Shown here: piece by piece, positions 1 through 7,249 of the stretch
Numbering within the stretch: position 1 is the stretch's first letter
Layout of the letters: every line of letters starts with the position of its first letter
DNA from: an uncultured Alphaproteobacteria bacterium
Lineage (GTDB): Bacteria; Pseudomonadota; Alphaproteobacteria; MPNO01; UBA830
Length of the DNA: 33,800 nt
Assembly: GCA_905479125.1 (NCBI GenBank)
Contig: CAJQLI010000300.1
Location: 1 to 33,800 of the forward strand
Reading direction: 5' to 3'
Position numbers and translations under genes: made by a program
Notes under the pieces: model-generated
The model's database searches: none
What the model saw: only the letters and a program-made list of their open reading frames with translations
Told to the model about the DNA's origin: nothing

Positions 1-96
1 ACCATACGTGGCGGCGGCGATGCCGGGGCAGCGCTTGAAGCGGCGGATAAGGCTATGTACGCGAATAAGGCAGGCAGCCGCACGGAACCGGCCTGA
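1..96 (+). CDS. C-terminal end of a GGDEF-domain (diguanylate cyclase-like) protein, truncated by the window start
   Basis: Frame 1 reads TIRGGGDAGAALEAADKAMYANKAGSRTEPA*. The AxxAxDxAMYxxKxxG pattern is typical of a GGDEF domain C-terminus. Confidence 0.75.
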   Translation, partial: TIRGGGDAGAALEAADKAMYANKAGSRTEPA

Positions 97-152
97 CGGG
101 ATTCCTGACGGGATTCCTGACGGGATTTCTGACCGGATTCCTGACTGGATTC
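93..152. repeat. 12-bp tandem repeat, 5 copies (consensus CTGACGGGATTC)
   Basis: Direct read: CTGACGGGATTC x2, CTGACGGGATTT, CTGACCGGATTC, CTGACTGGATTC. Confidence 0.95.
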
Positions 153-205
153 TGGCCATATAACTGCCGTCGGGGCGTCCCCGTCATGGTGTTTTCAGAT
201 AATGA

Positions 206-406
206 TCAGGCGATAATATCGGGCAGTAACTGGTCTTCGATACGCGACATCTGATCCTTCAGCACCAGTTTGCGCTTTTTCAGCCGCTGCAGCTGCAGCT
301 GATCGTAGGGCGCGCGCTCGGTCAGCCGGGCAATAACGTCATCCAGATCGCGATGTTCAAGCTCCAGCCCTACAAGCTTTTGGCGAAGGGCTTCCTGTTC
401 GCTCAT
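206..406 (-). CDS. YdcH/DUF465 family small coiled-coil protein
   Basis: 66 aa; LxxKLxxLExEHRDLDDxI...LQLQRLKKRKLxLKDQMxRIE matches the DUF465 pattern. Confidence 0.85.
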   Translation of the reverse strand: MSEQEALRQKLVGLELEHRDLDDVIARLTERAPYDQLQLQRLKKRKLVLKDQMSRIEDQLLPDIIA

Positions 407-510
407 GAATTCGGTCTCATTCCAGTTTCCTGCGGTGACGAGGATAGCAGAAACGGCCGCGTGCTGTTAATTTTGAGCACGTCCTCGCAGCAGATTTATG
501 AGGCTTATTC

Positions 511-1617
511 GTGGCGGAAGCAAAGAGAATTGGCGTTCTGACAAGCGGCGGGGACTGCGCGGGGCTGAATGCCGCCATCCGCGCGGTCGCGTATCGCGCG
601 ATAGAGGGATACGGGTTTCGGGTGTTCGGGATACATCACGGCACGCACGGCCTGATGGAAACCCCGGTGGCGGCCGAAGAACTGACCCTGGATCAGTTCG
701 ACGGCAATATACTGCGACTGGGTGGAACAATTCTCGGTTCCATGAACCGGGGTGACCCGTTCGCCTATCCGATGCCGGACGGATCCGTCAAAGACCGTTC
801 CGAAGAGATCATAGACGGCTATCATGAGCTGGGCCTCGATGCATTGATTGGTATCGGCGGCGACGGCAGCCTCGACATTCTGCGCCGGCTTGCCCTTCAG
901 GGTGGGCTGAACCTGGTCGGTATTCCCAAGACCATCGACAATGATGTCGATAAAACCGAAAACGCCATCGGCTATGTGACTGCCGTGGATGTCGCGTCAG
1001 AGGCGCTTGATCGTCTCCAGCCGACGGCGGCGAGCCATGATCGGGTCATGGTGCTGGAAGTCATGGGCCGGAGTGCCGGGCATATCGCCCTGTCGGCGGG
1101 AATCGCGGGCGGCGCCGATGCCATCCTGATGCCGGAAATCCCATGGACGACCGAAGGCCTCACCCGGAAAATTCTCGACGTGCGCGAACACGGTCGGAAT
1201 TTCGCGCTTGTGATCGTCGCCGAAGCAGCGCATCTGCCGGATGGAGAAGCGGTCGGCCGCAGGCGTGCCGATGGCGGTTTCACGTTTGGCGGGGTCGGCC
1301 AGCGGGTAAGTGAACTGATAGAACAATCGACCGGGGCGGAATCGCGGATCACGGTGCTCGGCCATGTTCAGCGCGGTGGCGCGCCGTCCCCGCGCGACCG
1401 GCTGTTTGCCTCCGCGTTCGGTGTTTGCGCCGTGGACCTGGTCGCAGAAGGGCAGTTCGACCGTCTCGTCGTCTGGTCGGACCGTGAATGCCGCCATGTG
1501 CCGTTGGCCGACGGGATTGCGAAAAGCCACCGGGTCGATCCGAATGGCACCCTGGTGCATACCGCGACCGGGCTCGGTATTTATATCGGCGACCCGGCTG
1601 CATCCGGGGCTGCATGA
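511..1617 (+). CDS. pfkA: 6-phosphofructokinase
   Basis: GTG start; RIGVLTSGGDCAGLNAAIRA, GGDGS, PKTIDNDVDKTE and EVMGRSAGHIAL motifs of the PFK family. Confidence 0.95.
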   Translation: MAEAKRIGVLTSGGDCAGLNAAIRAVAYRAIEGYGFRVFGIHHGTHGLMETPVAAEELTLDQFDGNILRLGGTILGSMNRGDPFAYPMPDGSVKDRSEEIIDGYHELGLDALIGIGGDGSLDILRRLALQGGLNLVGIPKTIDNDVDKTENAIGYVTAVDVASEALDRLQPTAASHDRVMVLEVMGRSAGHIALSAGIAGGADAILMPEIPWTTEGLTRKILDVREHGRNFALVIVAEAAHLPDGEAVGRRRADGGFTFGGVGQRVSELIEQSTGAESRITVLGHVQRGGAPSPRDRLFASAFGVCAVDLVAEGQFDRLVVWSDRECRHVPLADGIAKSHRVDPNGTLVHTATGLGIYIGDPAASGAA

Positions 1618-1649
1618 TCCGCATATGATTTTCAATAAGGAGCGATAGA

Positions 1650-2207
1650 TTGGCTGAATTTCCCGAGCACCCTTTCTGGGATTTTTCCCTGGGCGTTTAC
1701 ATGTCTGAAGGGGTCGGCCCTGCCTGCCTCGAACTGCAGGACGCCCATGAACTGGATGTGAATGTACTTCTGTTTTGCATGTGGCTGGGCGCCTCCGGCC
1801 GCGGAACGCTGGATGCAGCGGAGATGACGACGGCTCTGGAGGCAGTGGAGGCGTGGCACCACGATGTGGTGCGCGGCCTGCGGGCGGTGCGGGTGCGGAT
1901 GAAGGGCGGCATGCCGCCGGCTCCCGACAAGCTTTCAGAATCGCTTCGCCAGCGAATACAGAAAGCGGAGATAGATTGTGAACATACCGAACAGCTGATG
2001 CTAGCAGGGACGATCGACCGGGACGCCGATGAGTCGCGAGTTGCAGATGCGCGGCTCGCGGACGCGATCGCGAATCTTGCCGGCTATTTCTCCGCGATTG
2101 CCAGCGTCGCCACGGATGCGGATCGGTCCAATCTTGCCCATATGCTGGGTTTTGCATTCACTGACCTGGATACCGGCATTGTCCGCGAGGCGTGCGACAG
2201 TCTTTAG
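1650..2207 (+). CDS. TIGR02444/DUF2390 family protein
   Basis: TTG start with AAGGAG about 7 nt upstream; FWDFSLGVY...CLELQDxHxLDVNVLLFCMWLG is the family signature. Confidence 0.8.
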   Translation: MAEFPEHPFWDFSLGVYMSEGVGPACLELQDAHELDVNVLLFCMWLGASGRGTLDAAEMTTALEAVEAWHHDVVRGLRAVRVRMKGGMPPAPDKLSESLRQRIQKAEIDCEHTEQLMLAGTIDRDADESRVADARLADAIANLAGYFSAIASVATDADRSNLAHMLGFAFTDLDTGIVREACDSL

Positions 2208-2317
2208 TATTTCACGCTTCGTGGACTCACAGGGCGAGAAAAACGCCGATTTACATTCGAGGCGAGTGAGGTTTAGACTTCATATGTTCTGTTTTCTACT
2301 GATGAAGGGTATGCAAC

Positions 2318-2485
2318 ATGGGTGAGAGCGAGCGGATTGAGTTTTTGAAGACCAAGCATGAATCACTCGAGACGGAGCTGAAGGACGAAAAACGAAAACT
2401 TCAGCCGGACCTGGCCACCCTGGCAGATATCAAGAAACGAAAACTTGACGTCAAAGATGAGATGAAGCGCCTCACAGATGCCTGA
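2318..2485 (+). CDS. DUF465 (YdcH-like) small protein, 55 aa
   Basis: Below the ORF-track size cutoff; translated by eye: MGESERIEFLKTKHESLETELKDEKRKLQPDLATLADIKKRKLDVKDEMKRLTDA*. Followed by a strong terminator. Confidence 0.8.
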   Translation: MGESERIEFLKTKHESLETELKDEKRKLQPDLATLADIKKRKLDVKDEMKRLTDA

Positions 2486-2520
2486 GCCGACGTATGTCTG
2501 AACAGTCACACGCATAATTA

Positions 2521-2558
2521 AAAGCCCGCCCGGGATATGCCCGGGCGGGCTTTATTTT
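2521..2558. terminator. Intrinsic terminator between the DUF465 gene (+) and trcR (-)
   Basis: Perfect 14-bp stem AAAGCCCGCCCGGG / CCCGGGCGGGCTTT with a 5-nt loop, then ATTTTT. Confidence 0.9.
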
Positions 2559-2580
2559 TGTCGTATGTGTCGCCCGATGC

Positions 2581-3195
2581 CTAGAGTTTGAATTCCGGCA
2601 TGGCCGGCGTCGAGGCTTTGGGTGTTTCTTCTATGACCGGCGCTTCTGACGTCGATGCGTAGCCAGCGCGCTTCACTTCCTTGTCCAGGTCCTGTCGGTT
2701 GCAAAGGCCAAGACCCACCGGGTCACGTGCCGTGATGGTTGCCATGTTCCAGTGCGAGCGATCGCGGATCGCGGTGATCGTCGGCTTGGTTGTGCCGATA
2801 AGGCGCGAAATCTGGGCGTCTTTCAGGTTCGGGAAATGCTTCACGAGCCACGCGATTCCATCCGGTTTATCGCCGCGCCGTGCGACGGGCGTGTAGCGCG
2901 GGCCTTTGGTGCGGGTCGCCGGCCGGGGCACTCTTGTGACAGCCATCGTAAGGCGTTCCGCTGCATCCGCCTCGCAGCGTTCGATTTCTTCCTTCGTCAA
3001 TTGCCCGTTTACGATCGGGTCGTACCCGACCATACCCACGGCAACCTCGTCATCGGCGATGCTTTGGATTTCCAGATCGTGGAGACCGCAGAACGCGCCG
3101 ATCTGGCGGAACGTCAATGCGGTGTTTTCGATCAACCACACGGCGGTGGCCTTTGGCATCAGCGGCTTGGTGCTTTCGTTTGCTTCACGGCTCAT
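2581..3195 (-). CDS. trcR: DUF1013 family, cell cycle transcriptional regulator TrcR
   Basis: MPKATAVWLIENTALTFRQIGAFCGLHDLEIQSIADDEVA...PNLKDAQISRLIGTTKPTITAIRDRSHWN is the highly conserved alphaproteobacterial DUF1013 sequence. Confidence 0.88.
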   Translation of the reverse strand: MSREANESTKPLMPKATAVWLIENTALTFRQIGAFCGLHDLEIQSIADDEVAVGMVGYDPIVNGQLTKEEIERCEADAAERLTMAVTRVPRPATRTKGPRYTPVARRGDKPDGIAWLVKHFPNLKDAQISRLIGTTKPTITAIRDRSHWNMATITARDPVGLGLCNRQDLDKEVKRAGYASTSEAPVIEETPKASTPAMPEFKL

Positions 3196-3255
3196 AACGT
3201 TGTGCTCTCTTGCTACGTTCAGTATCCAGGTTGCGACCGTCGCGCGGCGCAGGGG

Positions 3256-4275
3256 TCAGCCTGCGTCGTCGACCGTCAGCATGATCTTCCCGATATGGCT
3301 GCTCGATGCCATCAAGGCGTGGGCTTCGGCAGCATTTTCCAGCGGGAAGGTTTTGAAAATCAGGGGTTTGATATCGCCTTTTTCGAATAACGGCCAGAGA
3401 TTCTCGTATACGGCCTTCGCAACGACCCCTTTTTGTTCGGTCGTTCTCGGCCGCAGGGTCGACCCGGTATAGCGAATCCGCTTGGCCATGATGGTCGGGA
3501 TAAACAGTTCGACCTTCGCGCCTTTCTGTACCGCGACCTGCACCATGCGCCCGTCGGGCGCGAGCACATCGAGATTCCGGTTGAAATAATCGCCCCCGAC
3601 CATATCCATCACGACCGTACACCCGACGCCGCCGGTGGCGTCCTTGACGACTTCGACGAAGTCTTCTTCGGTGTAGTTGATCGCCCGGGTCGCACCCAGG
3701 TCTTCGCAGGCTTTGCATTTTTCAGCATTGCGCGCGGTGGTGAAGACCGTCGCACCAAAGGCCTTCGCGACCTGGATAGCGGCGGTACCGATACCGCCCG
3801 ATCCGCCATGGATCAGGATGGTATCGCCTGCCGTCAACTGCACACCGTCGAACAGGTTGGTCCAGACGGTGAAGAAATTCTCGGGGATCGCTGCCGCGTT
3901 GAGCATGTCGTAGCCCTTGGGCAACGGCAGGGCCGTTGCGTCGGGTATGACACAATACTCCGCATATGCGCCGCCCGAGACGAGCCCGCAGACGGAATCG
4001 CCCGGCGCAAATCCGTCGACGCCGCTGCCGACCGCGACCACGGTGCCAGCGAGTTCCAGGCCGGGGATATCGGTGGTGCCGGGCGGCGGCGGATAGGCAC
4101 CCTGGCGCTGCATGGTATCGGGGAAATTAATGCCCACGGCCGCCGTCTTGACCAGCAATTCGCCCGCACCCGGTGTCGGGGTCGGACGTTTCGCAGGTTT
4201 CAATACCTCGGGGCCGCCAAACTCGGCGATCTCGATTACGGTCATGGTTTCGGGTATCTCGAAGGACACGGACAT
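3256..4275 (-). CDS. NADPH:quinone oxidoreductase family (zinc-less MDR) protein
   Basis: GVNFPDTMQRQGxYP, GxELAGTVVAVGSGV, ILIHGGSGGIGTAAIQVAKAFGATVFTT (Rossmann motif). Confidence 0.9.
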   Translation of the reverse strand: MSVSFEIPETMTVIEIAEFGGPEVLKPAKRPTPTPGAGELLVKTAAVGINFPDTMQRQGAYPPPPGTTDIPGLELAGTVVAVGSGVDGFAPGDSVCGLVSGGAYAEYCVIPDATALPLPKGYDMLNAAAIPENFFTVWTNLFDGVQLTAGDTILIHGGSGGIGTAAIQVAKAFGATVFTTARNAEKCKACEDLGATRAINYTEEDFVEVVKDATGGVGCTVVMDMVGGDYFNRNLDVLAPDGRMVQVAVQKGAKVELFIPTIMAKRIRYTGSTLRPRTTEQKGVVAKAVYENLWPLFEKGDIKPLIFKTFPLENAAEAHALMASSSHIGKIMLTVDDAG

Positions 4276-4360
4276 CTGCGCTCGGAAATGATGGAAAAGA
4301 AGGTTGAAGGTCTATCGTCTCGGCGGCACACTGGCAAGCCCGGTAAAAGGAGAATTGCAG

Positions 4361-4543
4361 GTGCTGGAAAACGATGATCTGCCAAAAAACATGCCGAAAC
4401 CCAAGCGGGACCTGTATCCGATCTCGATTGAAGAACTGCATGAGTATATTGCAGAGATGCACGAAGAGATAGAACGCGTCCGCGCAGAGATAGAGCGGAA
4501 AGAGGCGCACCGGGCAGGTGTGGAAGCGATCTTCAAATCCTGA
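4361..4543 (+). CDS. DUF1192 family small protein
   Basis: MLENDDLPKNMPKPKRDLYPISIEELHEYIAEMHEEIERVRAEIERKEAHRAGVEAIFKS. GTG at 4361 preceded by AAAAGGAG, preferred over the ORF-track start at 4304. Confidence 0.82.
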   Translation: MLENDDLPKNMPKPKRDLYPISIEELHEYIAEMHEEIERVRAEIERKEAHRAGVEAIFKS

Positions 4544-4735
4544 CCCTGAAGGGTGCCGTGCCAGCGGCCAAATATTAACGCGGTTCGTAAAAAAAATAAT
4601 TTTTTTAACGGGTGAGAAGTTTTCTATCGCTGGCCATGAGTTTATTAATATATTGAAAAATAAGATGATTTTGGAATATTGGGGCTGAGAATAAAAATGC
4701 GCCGGGTTGAGTTTTTTGCGTATTTTCCCCTTTTT

Positions 4736-4754
4736 TTAAACTTTTGTTAACCAT
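4736..4754 (+). promoter_or_regulatory. Putative CtrA binding box (TTAA-N7-TTAACCAT)
   Basis: Direct read TTAAACTTTTGTTAACCAT: TTAA (4736-4739), 7 nt, TTAA (4747-4750), CCAT. Matches the alphaproteobacterial CtrA consensus. Confidence 0.7.
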
Positions 4755-4770
4755 TTGGGCCGTAATCTCT

Positions 4771-4873
4771 TTTTTGACGGCTCGGGAGACTGGGCCGTCG
4801 AAAAGGATCCTCATCCCATCCTTTTGACGCCTCCCTGTTGACTTGAGCCGCCCTCCGGGGCGGCTCTTTTTTT
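4771..4873 (+). ncRNA. Candidate structured RNA (sRNA or leader) between a CtrA-like box and a terminator
   Basis: Hairpin GACGGC(4776-4781)/GCCGTC(4794-4799), extendable by TTTTT/GAAAA; hairpin AAAAGGAT(4801-4808)/ATCCTTTT(4818-4825) with loop CCTCATCCC; intrinsic terminator 4845-4873. No supported ORF. Confidence 0.5.
4845..4873 (+). terminator. Intrinsic terminator upstream of the rcdA-like gene
   Basis: GAGCCGCCC TCCG GGGCGGCTC TTTTTTT: 9-bp perfect stem, 4-nt loop, 7 T. Confidence 0.92.
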
Positions 4874-4883
4874 ACTTTACGCT

Positions 4884-4911
4884 TTGTTCAGGTCGCTGGA
4901 AGTAGTGTAAA
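4884..4911 (+). promoter_or_regulatory. Possible sigma70-type promoter immediately upstream of the DUF1465 gene
   Basis: TTGTTC (4884-4889), 16-nt spacer, TGTAAA (4906-4911). The implied start site is almost at the ATG (4921) and no Shine-Dalgarno is visible, so the mRNA might be leaderless. Confidence 0.35.
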
Positions 4912-4920
4912 CACAACGCT

Positions 4921-5370
4921 ATGACGGAAAACCAGCCGAATATGGAACCAAACACGATGTCCGGCCCGATGACTGCTTTTATTGAAGAAGCCTACCAGGA
5001 CACGTTGTCCCTGATGACCGAGTTACGTGATTTTCTGGCGGAGGTTCAGGCCGCGCCCGAGGATCCGAATGCCGACCGGCCCCCAGATGTGCGGGCGCGT
5101 ATCGTTAAGGAAATTTCGTCGATCACGCGGAACCTGACCGAGGCGATGGCATGGCTGTTGCTGCAGAAGGCGGCGGGAGCGGGCGAAATAACCCCCGAAG
5201 AAGCGGAAACCCGGGCTGACGGACTATTGGCACAGGTGGATGCGGATCGAATCGCGGCCGCTGACGGCGCGGAATTGCCGCTGGAAATCCGCGGGTATAT
5301 GGATCGCAGCCGCAGGCTATACGATCAGGTGCTCAGTCTTCGTGAAATGGTGTCAAAACAGACGGGCTGA
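4921..5370 (+). CDS. rcdA: DUF1465 family protein, regulator of CtrA degradation RcdA-like
   Basis: TEAMAWLLLQKAAGAGEITPEEAETRADGLLAQ...LPLEIRGYMDRSRRLYDQVLSLREM resembles the DUF1465/RcdA core. Confidence 0.75.
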   Translation: MTENQPNMEPNTMSGPMTAFIEEAYQDTLSLMTELRDFLAEVQAAPEDPNADRPPDVRARIVKEISSITRNLTEAMAWLLLQKAAGAGEITPEEAETRADGLLAQVDADRIAAADGAELPLEIRGYMDRSRRLYDQVLSLREMVSKQTG

Positions 5371-5432
5371 CGGTTCATGTCCGGCACCCAAAATTTCACA
5401 GATCTGAGAACATATCAGAGATAAAACGCAAA

Positions 5433-5455
5433 AAAGGACGCCAATGGCGTCCTTT
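5433..5455. terminator. Bidirectional terminator between convergent rcdA-like gene and rpmE
   Basis: AAAGGACGCC AAT GGCGTCCTTT, 10-bp stem with an A-tract giving a T-run on the minus strand. Confidence 0.85.
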
Positions 5456-5487
5456 CTGCATTTCTGAGGCTTGAAGCCGCAGGCGTC

Positions 5488-5724
5488 TTAGCTGCCGCCT
5501 GTGCCGAGCCCGATTCCCTGGAAGCGCTTGTTGAACTTCGCAACCTGTCCGCCGCTATCGACAAGGCGCTGTGAACCGCCTGTCCATGCCGGGTGGGACT
5601 TGGAATCGATATCGAGCTTCATCGTATCGCCCGGTGCGCCCCATGTGGAGCGGGTCGTGTAGGTCGTGCCGTCGGTCATCACGATATTAATTTCGTGATA
5701 ATCGGGGTGAATATCTTTTTTCAA
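5488..5724 (-). CDS. rpmE: 50S ribosomal protein L31
   Basis: [50 protein letters not shown]; cysteine-free L31 type. Confidence 0.95.
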   Translation of the reverse strand: MKKDIHPDYHEINIVMTDGTTYTTRSTWGAPGDTMKLDIDSKSHPAWTGGSQRLVDSGGQVAKFNKRFQGIGLGTGGS

Positions 5725-5821
5725 CGCATTTCTCCTGCGAAAGTCTGCGGTTTATAGGGAATGGGCGGGGGCATTGCAACAAAAACCGGTGGCCTGGCGG
5801 CACATCACCGATCTTTCGCTA

Positions 5822-7225
5822 TCAGCGCTGGGTCAGCTTGAATTCTATCCGCCGGTTACGGCGATAGGCGACCTCGTCGTTTCGCGCGTCCAATGGCTGA
5901 AATTGGCCGAATCCGGCCGCGACAAGCCGCTTGGCCGGGACCCCGAATGCGCGAAGCTGTTTCACGACCGCGATGGCGCGGGCTGATGACAATTCCCAGT
6001 TGGACGGAAATTTGGCGGTTCGTATGGGCAGGTTGTCTGTATGTCCGTCAACCCGCAGGACCCAGTTAAGCCCATCCGGGATGCGGTTCGATATTTCGTT
6101 CAACGTTTTTGCGAGCTTCTCGATCTGTCCTCTGCCGCCGGGGTTCAGGTCCGACGAGGCGGAGGGAAACAATACTTCTGACTGGAACACGAAACGGTCG
6201 CCGACAATGCGGATATCCTGCTGATTGCCGAGGGCCTCGCGCAGCCGCCCGAAAAATTCTGACCGGTAGCGGGCAAGTTCCGCGACCTTGCTGGCAAGTG
6301 CCTGGTTCAGACGTTTGCCCAGCGCGGTGATCTGCACATTCTGTTCCGCTGCCCTGGCTTCCGATGCGCCGAGGGCGGCGTTGAGCCGGGCAAGCTGACG
6401 CCGGAGCGCGACGAGCTGACGGTTCAGCGCCGCGACCTGTTTCTTGGCCTCGGCGCTTTCACGTTGTTCGTCCGTCAGGTCCTCGCCGATCCGCTGCGCC
6501 TGTGCGCCGAGCTCTGCGATGGTGAGATTTTTCTGCGCAATATCCTTTTGTGCAAGCGCCGTGCGTTCCTGTTCGGTCGAAAGCTTTGCTTCGAGTTCTT
6601 TCGACCGGTCGCGAAGCGCCGTGAGTGATGCGTCGCGGGTCTGCACGGTGGCGGCAAGTTCGCCAACCCGCTTTTCCAGGCTTGTACGAAGCTCGCGCAG
6701 CGCCTTTAAATCCCGGTTGAGTTGGGCGATCTCGCCAAGCTGCGCCTCGATCATGGACTTGTCCGCGGTAACCGATTTTCGCGCTTCTTCCAACTCTGCG
6801 GCGGTGCTGTTGGCGGATGCCAGGGCGGTATCGAGTTTTCCCTGTAGGTCGTCCCGCGCGCGTGTCGCATCGGCGAGCATGGATTCCAGTGCATCTTTCT
6901 GGGGCAGCAGCTCAGACAGTTGGCTCGACAGACGTTCGCGGGTGGCGGTCGACGAGGACAGATCTGCCGATAATTGCGAAACTTCGTCCCGGAGCCGGAC
7001 ATTCGCCGTGCGTTCCAGCGACAGCATTTCGCCAAGCTCGGCGACCTGACGGTTCAGGCGTTCGAGCGCCTGGTTTCGACCGGACAGCATTTCACTCAGG
7101 AAAAACTGCGCCAGCGTGAAGACCATCAGCAGGAAAATAATAATAATAAGCAGCGCTGAAAGCGCATCGACAAAGCCGGGCCAGATATCGAGCGTGGTTC
7201 GCTGTCGCCGCGACGAGCCGGGCAT
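5822..7225 (-). CDS. MotB/OmpA-like inner-membrane protein: N-terminal TM, long coiled coil, C-terminal OmpA-like peptidoglycan-binding domain
   Basis: FVDALSALLIIIIFLLMVFTLAQFFL TM helix, repeated heptads, then LRVDGHTDNLPIRTAKFPSNWELSSARAIAVVKQL (OmpA-like). Confidence 0.85.
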   Translation of the reverse strand: MPGSSRRQRTTLDIWPGFVDALSALLIIIIFLLMVFTLAQFFLSEMLSGRNQALERLNRQVAELGEMLSLERTANVRLRDEVSQLSADLSSSTATRERLSSQLSELLPQKDALESMLADATRARDDLQGKLDTALASANSTAAELEEARKSVTADKSMIEAQLGEIAQLNRDLKALRELRTSLEKRVGELAATVQTRDASLTALRDRSKELEAKLSTEQERTALAQKDIAQKNLTIAELGAQAQRIGEDLTDEQRESAEAKKQVAALNRQLVALRRQLARLNAALGASEARAAEQNVQITALGKRLNQALASKVAELARYRSEFFGRLREALGNQQDIRIVGDRFVFQSEVLFPSASSDLNPGGRGQIEKLAKTLNEISNRIPDGLNWVLRVDGHTDNLPIRTAKFPSNWELSSARAIAVVKQLRAFGVPAKRLVAAGFGQFQPLDARNDEVAYRRNRRIEFKLTQR

Positions 7226-7249
7226 TTACTTTATTCCCCCGCCGCGGGC

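Noticed and set aside
997-2157. 386-aa minus-strand ORF opposite pfkA/DUF2390
   Set aside because: Shadow ORF; the opposite strand encodes a clear PFK with conserved motifs.
4605-4814. 69-aa minus-strand ORF across the AT-rich intergenic region
   Set aside because: Lies over the CtrA-type box and hairpins, low-complexity composition from AT-rich DNA, no family resemblance or Shine-Dalgarno identified.
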